Source: Liolophura sinensis
Taxonomy: Eukaryota > Mollusca > Polyplacophora > Chitonida > Chitonidae
Length of the DNA stretch: 64,000 nucleotides
Direction of reading: 5' to 3'
NCBI RefSeq assembly: GCF_032854445.1
Contig: NC_088301.1
Location: forward strand, 5,690,044 to 5,754,043
Shown here: positions 48,010-59,229 of the stretch, piece by piece
How positions within the stretch are numbered: the stretch's first letter is position 1
Layout: each line of letters starts with the position of its first letter
Notes under the pieces: model-generated
Told to the model about the DNA's origin: nothing
The model's input: the letters and a program-made list of their open reading frames with translations, nothing else
Databases searched by the model: none
Made by a program: the position numbers and the translations under genes

Positions 48010-49930
48010 TCCTGGAAGAACAGTGTTTAATTTGTTATGGTTTTATATGTTTTATTTTACAACCTATTAGCATTGATGTAATAACTGACCTCACTATAGA
48101 GGTATCAAATAATATCAATATTTATACATCTTTCAATTTGTTTTCAACGCCATACCCAAGAATTTTTCATGATACCATGTTTTTAATTTTGTGTAACATA
48201 TGTCATCTCAACAAAAACGTTAGTGAAGTTAGTTGTGCAAACAAACAATACATGTAGGTCATGTCAGCGCGATTTGAGGCTCCCACTGAGAGGACAATGG
48301 CAAATTTTCATTTATATCCTTTAATACATCTTTAATAATGTTGGCATTTAAGAATGATTTACATGTGAAACGGGAGCCTGGCCCTATTATAGCTAATTGT
48401 GGAAGAAACAGGAGTTGGATCCTGTTATGGCTGAACGTGAAGGAAACGACAATGCGACCCTATTTCAGACGAACATGAAGGAAACATGACTGTGACTGAT
48501 TTATAGCTAAACATGGAGGAATGGGGAAAATGTCATCATAGCGATGGATAAAAAGCCTTCATGTAAAGTAATATCCGGCTTTTCAAAGAAAATTTCTTAA
48601 ATATTAAAATCATAGGACCCCCACTGGAACGTCTGCACCTTTCGCTTTACGGGGCTTTTGTCCGACTATAGCTGTTAATCCAGCTGCCACCCCAGCCCTC
48701 AAAGCAGACTTCCCAGTTTTCTTTGTCAGTGGTACGGGTTAGTCAAGCGACCACACAATAACTGTTGACCACTACCAATCTAGGTGACCTGGTCGAGGTC
48801 TCAATGGTTAAAATACACACTATGTATGGCAGCTACATGAAAAAATCACGTGTAATACATCAATTTCATCTGACGGGAATGGGCTGTAATTTACAGGGTG
48901 ATGGTTTTGGAGGAGCCCGTATTGTACGCGTTCTTTCCAGATCAGGCGCTTATAAAAGCTGCAAGCATAGATTTTGCAAAAATCTTCCAGGCACAACACC
49001 CGACAACAGCGTCGGAGAATTTTGTATCCAGTTGCGATACACTTATAAAGTCTCTTATAATGTCTCGTGATACCTTTTATAGCCGTATAAACACCTAATT
49101 ACCTTCAGCGTAAAACCTCTGAGTATAGGCACTGTGGGGACTCGCTTCTCACCCTGTCAGCTAGGCCAGTGTGAAACGGGCCCTGTGAGTACATTCTGAC
49201 TACATGTCAGAAATCCTGCACCAGCAAAAGCAGGCGAATAACCTGACCTGGATTTAGAGGCAACGTGCTTGGTGACAATAGCACGATAACGTTCACCAGA
49301 CTAGGGAGGCCAAAAAGTGAGAACAAGTTTTATATCGCACGAAGTGATCTGTTTGAACATGCAGTCGTACAATCACGATCATAGGACCCTGATCATAGTA
49401 GCGAGGGAGCGTGCTGCCCTGATTTGAAATAGGTGATAAGTGTGTAATAGATCTGAGATATGTGTTATTGTTCCTAGCTTAGCTTTCGGAAATACTATAA
49501 GTTTTATACCAGCGTGTTGTGTGAGCGCGCACCCTGATATTTCGTCGAAACGATCAATATTTTTTGCAAGAATAAAAACCTTTGAGACGAAATATCAGGC
49601 CTTATACACACACAACTCGTTGCCATAGCGAATTTATTATAATCAAGAGCAGGTTACCTTTAATCTTTGACTTCATGTATGTATTACCTAGTTAATCGTG
49701 ACTAACAAAGATCGTAGTATTCGCATACAGTAAAGTGGCCAAGGACATTTCGGCAAAACAAAATACTGGGCAAAAGAGTTGCATATATATTTTAGTACTT
49801 GGCAACACCAATGTAATATAACTAATAAAATAAATATTGACTACACTCGGTAAATATTTAATTATCCAAGCAGACAAGTCACAATCCGCTCTATTTAGCA
49901 ATAAAGTAAATACACTGTTATCTGTCTGTT
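48010..49930. other. UGT 5' flank, homologous to block A
   Basis: No gene is seen. The strongest conservation with block A is at 49095-49200. No clear TATA box was identified upstream of the UGT on the minus strand. Confidence 0.55.
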
Positions 49931-49944
49931 ATATGCTATAGCAG

Positions 49945-50430
49945 TATAGCAGTTTGTTGTATGGTTTTTACCGTGATGAAGCAGCGAGGTCTGCTGTCAC
50001 AACAGTAGTTGTTTGTTGTATGGTTGTAACTCTTGTTAACCTGATGTAACAACGAAGTCTCCTTTTACAGCGGTAGCTGTTTGTTGTATGGTTGTAACCG
50101 TTTTAAGCTAATATAGCAGCGATGCCTGCTGTCACAGCGGTAACTGTTTGTTGTATGGTTGTAACCGTTTTAAGATTATGTAGCAGCGAGAGCTTCTATC
50201 ATAGCGGTAGCTGTTTGTTATATTGTTGTAACCGTTTTAACCTGGTGTAGCAGCGATGTCTGCTGTCACAGCAGTGGCTGTTTGTTGTAAGGTTGTAACC
50301 GTTTTTATTGTGATGTATCAGCGAGGCCTGCTGTCACAGCGATAGCTGTTTGTTGTATGATTGTAACCGTTTTTACCTTGAGGTAGCAGCGATGCCTGCT
50401 GTCACAGCGTTAGCTGTTTGTTGTACGGTT
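49945..50430. repeat. 68-bp minisatellite, block B, about 7 copies
   Basis: It is the same unit as 19437-20365, with about half the copy number. Confidence 0.92.
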
Positions 50431-50988
50431 GTAAAAACAAAGGGTAGTCAATATACCTTACATAAGAGGGGTGCTGGTTTTGACTGTCATTTTTTGCTGA
50501 AATAGTGACTTTTTTGGCGACGGAACCGAGAAGTTGGGGTGGTATAAGGAGGAGGCTTGCCCCTCCCCGTCTCCAGGGAATTAGTGAGGGAGCTAAGACC
50601 CCTCTGAAATAATGTCTTTTTGTCTATAGATCAAATGACATCGGTTAAGCCGATTGAATAAAAATGCCTCAGAACAATGGCAAGCAAATGGGCTTGATCA
50701 GCTACATGTTTTTTTATTTATTCATCAGCGATACATTATATTACTTATGCCTGTTTGTTGCAATTCTGTACAAATGATGAACTATAATGACTGATATCGA
50801 AATTACGCGTCTCTACTCAACGCGTGGTTATCCTGCTTAGGTACATGGACAGGCAGGTGACATTGACAGCAAATAAAGACGGCGGTAGGTAGATAAAACG
50901 CAATAATTTAGAGTTATATGCTGTTAATATGGCACCTGTTTAATACCGGACAATGTTGCGATCAAAAGCACGTGAATCTTATCAGCAC

Positions 50989-53369
50989 AGTTGGTAGAGC
51001 GTCCGCTCCGGGAGCGGTGGATTCAGGATCAATCCTGGGTCACACCTGAGACTTTAAAAGAGGAAGTTGTAATTTCCTCGCTTGGCGTTCAGCATGAAAG
51101 GGATGATGTAACGACCGATTGACCCGTACCAGTATAATGGCTCGGGCGGGGCGTTTTACTTGCCTTCAGCGAATCGTCTCAGTAAAGCAGCACTAGATAA
51201 AAGAGCGGTGGAAATCCGTCCTGCGATAAGGAGGCACATTACTGTGGCGATTTTGCTAGAGACAGTATATTATTTCATATAATTGCATGGGAGGTTAGGG
51301 GTTAATTTTCTGCCTTGTCCATAACGTAGACACAGGTTTTACCTGTAGAATGTAAATTTTTATGGGTTAGAGATATCCTTAAATTAAATTAGAATTTTTG
51401 TGGAATATTTTGAAATATATTTTTTTTAACATATAGAGACAGGATATTTTGTGGACTCATGAGAGCAAGTTGTTTTTGGCGCCTTAATATAACTTTTGAA
51501 GGACACAGTTTCCGTGGACCCCTGTCCTTTCCAACGTAAGAATTTTAATACTTGATGACTCAATTAGAACACCATATTTCACGTATAATACACTGACATG
51601 TTGAAGGAGTTTCTCTCCAAGCTTGGTGATCAGATATTGTTTGACTAGGTTGCAAACAACAGTTTTTTTTAGCGACCTTAAGTTTGGCGAAACATCCGCC
51701 ATTGTTAATATTTTGAAGTGACAAATTCGAGTAGAGTTTCCATTACTTTTGGACATATTCTTGCTGTAACAAACCACTTACAGCATCTTTCCAGTTAAAA
51801 CAACATTAGTACTCACTGACTGTGGCATGATTTTGGCATAAAACGTCCTTTGTACCAAGTTTAAGGCACTTAATCATTTTTTGTGGTTGTTGTTGTTGCT
51901 TCGCCGCGCACGATTGTCGTTCACGGTGAACTGCCGCTAGACGAGGTTGTCTACTTTACGACATCCTTTAGTGTTAAACTCATATTGAAGAGTTTCAAAA
52001 GGGGCAGTAACTTGTATTTGCGAAAGTAAATAGTTTCACTCCACGGGCTCATCTCCTTTCTACCTACAAGTTATTGTTCATCTTTCCATTATTAAGAAAA
52101 AGAAAAAAAATGCTCCATGACATTAGATACGCATGTACATGTATAGTATTTCTATACACAGATGTTGTTACTTTGGTATTAGCCAATCAGTGCTCTGAGT
52201 ACCATCCTTGGTACTCATGAATATTTATGAGCGTAGACTATAAATACTGGGCAAATTCCCACTTTTAGTCCCAGATGATCTCGGACCACCATCGTGTTAA
52301 CATCTAAATTTCCACCTAGTTAGCTTTCTAAGGCAGGTATTTTACATGTATATAAACAGTGTAAAGTGGTAGCTAGATAAGTTGTCAGCACTGAAGTGGG
52401 ATTTCAGCTTTAGAGCATACCTAGAGATAGTGGGACTGCTAGTTCCAAATTGTGACACAAGTGTTCCCAGGCTGTGGGACTGACTTTCCCAGGCTGTGAG
52501 ACTGATATTCCCAACCATGATTGAGACAGTATATCTCAATAGTTTGTAACTGGGATTTTCTGGACCAAAATTTTATAATTCCAAAGTATGAGCTGAAACA
52601 CTTATACTGGGAGAATTTGTCCATAAGTGCCCCTGAGCAATAGTGGGACTGGGATTCCCAGTTTCGGCACAGTGAGACGCCGAGTCCCAGAATTTGGAAC
52701 TCGTTTTCCCAAGTTATTACTGGACCAATTCTGGAACTGTTACTCCCAGAGAAGACCTGAAAGTATTATTTACTGATAATGTCCCCACACATGACTGACA
52801 TATTGTCTATATAACACCAGTGGGACATACCACTATCACAGCAGTACTAGGTTAAATACCTCCCTGAGATATCCCTAACACAGTTATCTGAACCATCTGA
52901 AGTACAGATGTTGTGCTTGTACACAGTACTGGCACTTTTACATATATATATTAACATACTCCTGTCACTCTATTTTAATAAAACTGTTGCTGCTGTTTGT
53001 TGAACCTTAAAATCGGACTTTTCTTGGTTATTCGAAGTTCAGAGCTAACTAGTGGTTTTCCCGAACATACTACTGAATGACACGGACTGACCGAGCTGAC
53101 ATTCAAAAGAATCCATAGTAGCGAACGTCTCCAGCAGTATACAGATATTGTTCCAGAGTTCGACACTGGGTGCCTCACGCTACCAATATTGTGCTTTCCC
53201 CTGTAGTAAATGGTGTGATTTGGAACTGGGATATCTGTATCGTTAAGAAGATTATATATATATAAAAACAAATCGCTACATTATATACACCCTAAGGATT
53301 CCTTCGTCGTAATATGACTGAAAAATTGTTGAGTACGACGTTAAACCCCAAGCACTCTCTCACTCACTA
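50989..53369 (+). repeat. SINE family B, split by a 2-kb insertion
   Basis: Head and body lie at 50989-51242 (agttggtagagcgtccgctc to gaggcacattac) and the tail at 53285-53369 (ataccctaagg-type stretch to cactcactca). Joined, they match the minus-strand sequence of 18945-19318. Ten-base direct repeats flank it: ttatcagcac at 50979-50988 and ttatcggcac at 53370-53379. Block A has one related site (cttatcggagcaagaa) without a SINE. Confidence 0.87.
51243..53280. mobile_element. 2,038-bp TG..CA element inserted in a SINE
   Basis: It begins tgtggcgattttgct and ends aaacaaatcgctaca, giving imperfect inverted ends of about 11 bp and TG..CA termini. Four-base flanks ttac (51239-51242) and ttat (53281-53284) could be a target duplication. 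It has no transposase or polymerase frame. Inside are a TATA-like tataaatact near 52240 and many short ggga/tccc motifs at 52380-52760. A solo LTR or a non-autonomous element fits best; the family is not identified. Confidence 0.6.
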
Positions 53370-53756
53370 TTATCGGCACAAGAAACGACAGTACCGGAAG
53401 TGAACAATTGCCCACGTTTTGCGTTGTCAAATTCTTGCACAGAGCTAATGATCGTAGTATTCTGTAGCGTTTTACGCTACCTTTACTAAAAATGATCAAC
53501 TTCATGTACCGACTGCTGCGTTTGGAGCCAATTAAACCGTAATCATTATTAAGGCTATAGTAATTTATGAAAGTTCCATAATTATCAAACTAAACTTCTC
53601 GAAAAAATGCAGATATCCTTAATTATATAAGATAAACAAAATACCAATGGAAGCTATGCTAAGATCCCTAAAAATGGTGGAGTGACTATTGTCCTGTTAC
53701 GCAATAATTTTGTCTCATAACAGATAACTATATTCAGCAATCAATTGTAACGTGAT

Positions 53757-53900
53757 TACTCACCATGGTGGCGGATATGAGTTTCAAGCCCGGTACGTTG
53801 GACGGTCTGATAACAACCATCTGATGGTCGTGGCTTTCCCCGGGCTTTGTGCCGCTTTCCATTCACTGCAATGCTGGCGACCGTTTTATAAAAGAAGAAT
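53757..53900 (+). repeat. Eroded SINE family A
   Basis: The stretches gagtttcaagcccggtac, ctgatggtcgtggctttccc and cactgcaatgctggcgaccg follow the family A core with many changes. The open frame 53752-54087 overlaps it and is not considered a gene. Confidence 0.6.
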
Positions 53901-54930
53901 TCAAACTTTAACACCCCATTACGGCAAAATGGTTTCGAATTTTATCTTGGCACCCGAGCTCAGTAGTTCATCACTGATTATTAATTACGAAGATAATAAA
54001 CTTGTATTTCAATGTGTACATAAATTTATCAATGATACAGAAAGGTTTTATGACCATGGTAAAGTAATAACGATGTTAACATTGTAAATAATAATTAATT
54101 TATATCAACTTATATTCCCGTTATCTGAAATATGTATTCCCATATTTGTATGTATGTACTTCGTTAGTTATTATGTTGTTATATTGATGCTTTGAGGAGA
54201 TCTCCGTAGTAGCCATTAGGTTGTGAGAAGTCTTCGATAAATAAATAAAGAATTAAAATAATTAAATTAAGCCAGTGTTTTTTTTCCCGAAAATGCGAAA
54301 AATCACTGAGTTCCCTGGACCTATCATATTTCTAAGACGGAAATACAGCGAGTTCTCTTATTGCAATCTTCATTAAAGCGAGCCACACAACATGTCTATC
54401 GCCATGCTTTAATATCACTCCATTTTCTATCCTGATCTGGAGACTGTATGTGAAAGTCTTGAAAACGGAAGTTACCCGAACGCCATGGTCATCCAGTCTT
54501 CTGCTCAAACTAACAAAGGATTTACACCAATAGAAAGTTTCAGACATATCATTTAGAGGACATCACGTTTTAATACGAAAGTTAAAAACCCAACCTTTTC
54601 GACCGGTTTTTGCCCCATTGGCAGAGGATGTGCCAAATTCCTTGCGTTATCAGACTTGACCTTTCCGCCAGTCGTGGGTGCGGACAACCTATGAATGTTT
54701 TTGTTGTTTCGTTTTTGCTGATCAGCATTAAGGAAACTACTATTTGATTAGATACGCTGTTTATATCAATATTTATCAGCCGCTGTCGGTTATTCCCGTC
54801 TGCTTGGTGAAGGCAGTAAACATGTGCGAAGTGTCTGTTGTAATTATGAAGGTAGAATCTTCGATATAATATTTCTAATACTCACATATATGCACTTACC
54901 CTCTGGAATCAATCAATTCATCACTCCCCC
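53901..54930. other. No gene seen
   Basis: Block B sequence with no recognised coding region. A 16-base C run is at about 54927-54942. Confidence 0.4.
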
Positions 54931-54964
54931 CCCCCCCCCCCCGAACTCCACCCAACTATTAGGT

Positions 54965-55205
54965 GGCGAGAGGCCCTCCGTGGCGGAAAGGGCTAGCCCG
55001 CCAGTGCGGCTTAAAGGCACAGATCCCTACGAATGCGGTCGCTCATGCTGGCTTCGCTCCGGTCATATGCGGGAAGGTCCTCCAGCAACCTGCGTATGAT
55101 CGTGGGTTTCCCCCGGACACTGCCCGGTTTCGCCCACCATAAGGCTGGCCGCCGTCGTATAAGTGAAATATTCTTGAGTACGGCATAAATCACCAACCAA
55201 ATAAA
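54965..55205 (+). repeat. SINE family A, shared by both blocks
   Basis: This is a fuller copy of the SINE at 21482-21660 in block A. It has gaatgcggtcgctcatgctg, tgatcgtgggtttcccccgg, cggcataaatcaccaaccaa and the same right flank. Confidence 0.85.
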
Positions 55206-56100
55206 TGAACAGAGTAAATAAATATTTTGTGACGACAAGCAGATCACGTACATTGACTGGCCTGAACTTAAGTAGATTACACAAATAAAAGCTGTCAAAA
55301 TATTAACACCTCTCCGTTTCTCACTTTTAATGAGCTTCAAGTTTTGTTTTTTCTTCCAACCGATTCGGTCCCACAAAACATGACAGTGGTTTACAGAGCC
55401 CATCCCAAGAGACACATGGCGCCGCAAACAAGGATGTCTGAGGAGAAGAGATGGCCGGCTTCATCCATTTGAATGAAGCAAAGGGGAAGCCTTATGTTTG
55501 CGCAATCCTCTTGTGTTTAACATGTCTGGTTGATCATTTATCACGCGGGTCCTAGGATTTATTGGCTTTGGTTTCTTCGTGGAATTTGTTGATGTGTTCT
55601 TTTTCTTCCATTTCACGCTGCAGTTTCAGGAAATATATGCTACAAACGAAGAAGTATTTTTTGAATTGTGAAGCCTTGTTTTCTTTTTTTAAAATTATTA
55701 TTTAATTTATGATAGAGATAAATAAGCGCACGTTCACATACCCCCCCCCCCCCCCTCCGCCTTCCCGCCTCCCCACCCTTCCACACATGACAATATCATA
55801 TGAAATAATTAAAATATGAAATAGGTGCTAACGCAGGAAATGTTTTGCATAAGTTTCAAGAGCCTAAAATTTTTATTCATAACATCGTTCTTATCAGATA
55901 AGATAACCCTTGTTTTTCACACACACTAGCTGTTGATTAAGCCTTCATGGTTTAAGATAAGTTAACGAAAAAACGGCTCTTTTCACTCTCAGACCAGACC
56001 AGAGTTTCAGTCAGCCATATAAAGAGTATCATTATATGTAATACTTGTCAGAAATCTTCAGATTTGTTCTTGAGTTTTCCCACACCTAAACACATTCAAT
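55206..56100. other. No gene seen
   Basis: 55206-55400 and 55830-56100 align with block A. Between them is sequence without a partner, including a poly-C run near 55741-55755. Confidence 0.5.
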
Positions 56101-56102
56101 TA

Positions 56103-57635
56103 TACTATCCAAAAAAAGAAACGCATAACCCGGTTTTTTGCGGAGGTGATGCAGTCTTTTCAATTATGCATAACTAAATAAGAATTGCTATTCTGCAAAT
56201 ATTTTTTTACACAGATTAAGGAAGGGTCCATATCTAGACAACAAGGCCATCAACTTGATGTAAGACACTCACAATGAGTCTCCCACTTGAGTGAAATGTC
56301 AGTATCTGTTGTGACCACCACGGGCACGAATAACAGTTCTGACACGCCTTGTCATGGACTGGATGAGACGCTGGATAGAGGCCTGGAGAATGTTCTGCCA
56401 CTCCTCCTGCAAACATGCAACTTGCTCTTGAAGCGTTTGGGGTTGAGGTTGACGTTGGCGTAGACGTCGGTCAAGTTCATCCCACAGATGCTCAATTGGG
56501 TTAAGATCCGGGGAACGGGACGGCCAGGGTAGCACATTTACATTGTTTTCGGCGAGGAAGTTCCTTGTGACACGTGCCATGTGCGGACTGGCGTTGTCCT
56601 GCTGGAACAACTCCCGCTGAACGTCAATGACAGGTAAGAGGTGTGGCTGCAGGATGGTGTCTGGGTAGCGTATGGCCGTAAGATTTCCCTGAACGTGGAC
56701 AAGATTTGTACGACCAGTATACGATATTGCTGCCCACATCATCACACTCCCTCCACCAAATCTGTCCACTTGGCGTACGCAGTTAGGGGCATAACGTTCG
56801 TGAGCACGTCTGTAAACCCGATTTCTACCATCACGTCTCTGCAATAGGAATCTGGACTCATCACTGAACCAAATGAGTCGCCAGTTGCGTGGATTCCATG
56901 CAGTCACGTTGTTACACCATCGGAGGCGATTGGCGGGATGGTGAGGACGCAGCACGATCCCAACATAGGGCCTCCTGGCTCTCAGTCCATATTCCCTCAG
57001 CCTGTTCCGCACTGTCTGACCTGATATCCTCCTCAGTCCCGGTATGCTGGCTGCTGTGCTTTCAGCTGTAGCACAACGGTCACGCAAATGGAGGACCCTT
57101 ATGTAGCGATCTTGGGCTGCTGTCGTGACACGTGGTCGACCTGAACGCCGACGGTCATTTGTTGTCCCAGTATTGTTGTAGCGGTCAGCAAGCCGTGAAA
57201 TCGTGCTCTGGCTGACGTGTAGACGCCTAGAAATGGACGATTGGGACTCTCCAGCTTGAAGTCTTCCAATGGCAATATTTCTTGTGACAGTGTCAAGACG
57301 TGGCATGTTGAATCAGCTTGAAAACACCACTTGAAAGACGCCGATTTCCGGCCGGAAGTTGCGGTTTTATAGTCACACACTGCATGCTTTCCATGCGTAA
57401 GTTCGGCGTGTAAGACTGCACGTGATGCAGTGTGGTGCTGTATTTTTTACTTCTTCCAAAAACGGCCTCCAAACTCAACATTTTCAACCAAGAAATGTTT
57501 TGAGGAATAAAATGTGTGCTAACTGTGACTATTAACAATATTAAAACACATTTTGCTCATGAAATGAAGACAAAATGTATTTATTTCATTTTAAAATAAA
57601 ACAAAACACCTATGCGTTTCTTTTTTTGGATAGTA
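56103..57635 (-). mobile_element. Complete Tc1-like DNA transposon, 1,533 bp
   Basis: Perfect 25-bp terminal inverted repeats lie at 56103-56127 and 57611-57635 (starting TACTATCC). TA dinucleotides at 56101-56102 and 57636-57637 are the target-site duplication. Block A shows the unoccupied site with one TA (23545-23546). The single intact transposase frame occupies 56299-57306. All parts needed for an autonomous element are present. Confidence 0.95.
56299..57306 (-). CDS. Tc1-like DD34E transposase, intact
   Basis: The protein has 335 residues with no frameshift or stop, the usual Tc1 length. Residues about 1-45 form a helix-turn-helix DNA-binding domain (SQSSISRRLHVSQSTISRLA), followed by the GRPR-type linker at 56-59 (SGRPRVTT) and a second helix-turn-helix to about 110. 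The catalytic domain carries Asp149 (IWFSDESRF), Asp237 (LFQQDNASPH) and Glu272 (LNPIEHLWDEL), with 34 residues between the last two. GGGSVMMWAAIS is the usual glycine-rich box. It binds the terminal repeats and moves the element by cut-and-paste into TA sites in the nucleus. The start is the ATG ending at 57306, about 305 bp inside the right inverted repeat. Confidence 0.97.
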   Translation of the reverse strand: MPRLDTVTRNIAIGRLQAGESQSSISRRLHVSQSTISRLADRYNNTGTTNDRRRSGRPRVTTAAQDRYIRVLHLRDRCATAESTAASIPGLRRISGQTVRNRLREYGLRARRPYVGIVLRPHHPANRLRWCNNVTAWNPRNWRLIWFSDESRFLLQRRDGRNRVYRRAHERYAPNCVRQVDRFGGGSVMMWAAISYTGRTNLVHVQGNLTAIRYPDTILQPHLLPVIDVQRELFQQDNASPHMARVTRNFLAENNVNVLPWPSRSPDLNPIEHLWDELDRRLRQRQPQPQTLQEQVACLQEEWQNILQASIQRLIQSMTRRVRTVIRARGGHNRY

Positions 57636-57985
57636 TACTTTGCAATTATGTAGTAAGGCAGTGTTGTAGGCTTTAGTATACATGCAGAGAATTTTACATT
57701 TCCTAAACACTGGCCCACTCTACAATGTACGTCCCAAAGCCAGCCCTATATATCCCTCCAGAGCACCCATTTCAAAGCTGACTGTTTATCTTCAGGTACA
57801 CAAGTTTAGGTAATACATTGTATATTCAGTAATATATGAACTACGGAATTTCCAAAAGACACAAGTAGGTTGTCTGTATGTAAGAATGCAAAGAGATGTA
57901 GACCTACACAATATTTTAGTCAATGCTATTCTCTTAGCACTGGGCTAGGTATATCTTAAACTAATCTTAGTATATGTTGTGTATA

Positions 57986-59027
57986 TGTAGCGATCGTAGG
58001 TAATTAGCAATGTTGTTCTAAGGGACATAATTCTTAGGCGTTACACAGGAGGGGAATTCCCAACATGTGCGTTGACACTGAGTGAAACGATCGTTCTGAT
58101 TGGTTGATCGGGAGGATGAGACTGGTTGTGTTCCATTAAAAGTTCTATGCCATCTAAATAATTTGTCTCGTCTCGTCTGTGTTACAGGTAAGATTCAGAA
58201 GCCATCTGCCCCTCGGTAACACGCCATTTAGTTCTTGTTGTGTTGTAGTTCCTAGCTGATCTATAAAAACTGATATAACGCGGTTAGCTTTGAAGATATT
58301 TGTGGAAGAATAGTTCATAACTCTAAAAGTACATGTTCGCTTACTGTTTATCAAGGTGTTACAAGCCCAAGAGGGTTAAATCCTTGTTAGAATTAATCTG
58401 AGATATAAAGCTACACTAGTATGGCATTAGTTCATAGTTTTTCATGCATTTGTATTCATGATACAAGTAACCCTAAGAGCTCAGTGTAGTTACGTGTGTA
58501 ACATTGTGATTTAATTCAGTCAACGTTCGAACGGGTGTACATAAACCCGCTAGTTAGTGTAGCGATTCAGGGGAGGCAAGGACATTCTAATTCAGGGGGA
58601 AATACTCTGTCCGGAATTATGATGTGATATCAATGTATACCCTATCTCTGATTTATCTGATTGGTGTTTTACGCCGTACTCAAGAATATTTCACTTATAC
58701 GACGGCGGCCAGTATTATGGTGGGTGGAAACCGGGCAGAGCGCCGGGGGAAACCCACGACCATCCGCAGGTTGCTGACAGACCTTCCCACTTACGGCCGG
58801 AGAGGAAGCCAGCATGAGCTGGACTTGAACTCACAGCGACCGCATTGGTGAGAGGCTCCTGGGTCATTACGCTGCGCTAGCGCGCTAACCGACGATATCA
58901 GTGTATACGTTGTATGGAGACTGGTTGTCCGCCATCTTCCATTAAAAGTTCTATGCCATCTAAATAATTTGTCTCGTCTCGTCTGTGTTACAGCCCTACA
59001 TTGCGCCAGACCATAGGAAGGGCAACA
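57986..59027. mobile_element. 1,042-bp TG..CA element with tata target duplication
   Basis: It starts tgtagcgatcgtagg and ends gaagggcaaca. It is flanked by tata at 57982-57985 and 59028-59031. Block A has a single tata at the same place (ttgtgtatattcgcta), so both ends are exact. It contains two direct copies of about 55 bp (58133-58187 and 58939-58993, taaaagttctatgccatcta type) and a second tgtagcgatt at 58557. There is no long frame. A small LTR-type non-autonomous element or solo LTR is likely. Confidence 0.75.
58641..58893 (-). repeat. SINE family A nested in the TG..CA element
   Basis: It has the 3' core (gattggtgttttacgccgta) at its left and the tRNA head (cgcattggtgagaggctcct to cgcgctaaccgac) at its right. 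It is flanked by 15-bp direct repeats gatatcaatgtatac (58626-58640) and gatatcagtgtatac (58894-58908), one mismatch apart. Confidence 0.9.
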
Positions 59028-59152
59028 TATATTTGCTAAGTGGTAAAGGTTATTCTAAGCCCTGTAGTATTCAATATAAACAAGTATAAACAAGATACAG
59101 TTGGGTACAAATTCGCAAAACTATCACAGCAGGAGACCCTTGAGAGAAAAGA

Positions 59153-59216
59153 TTTTTTTTTTTTTGATTGGTGTTTTACGCCGTACTCAAGAATATTTCA
59201 CTTATACGACGGCGGC
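59153..59216 (-). repeat. 5'-truncated SINE family A with target duplication
   Basis: A poly-T run is followed by gattggtgttttacgccgta and the core up to cgacggcggc, only about 64 bp. The 12-bp repeats tgagagaaaaga at 59141-59152 and 59217-59228 are perfect, so it was truncated during insertion. Confidence 0.9.
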
Positions 59217-59229
59217 TGAGAGAAAAGAC

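Larger units (their letters stand above)
45012..59110. repeat. Segmental duplication block B (partner 13590-23990)
   Basis: It has the same order and orientation as block A but is about 14 kb long against 10.4 kb. The extra length is largely explained by insertions absent from block A: 50989-53369 (SINE with a nested element), 56103-57635 (Tc1-like) and 57986-59027 (TG..CA element with a nested SINE). Its left edge is hidden by the gap. Confidence 0.88.

Noticed and set aside
53752-54087. 111-codon frame on the plus strand
   Set aside because: It overlaps an eroded SINE and has no recognisable domain downstream.
55011-55427. 138-codon minus-strand frame
   Set aside because: Much of it is the antisense of a family A SINE.
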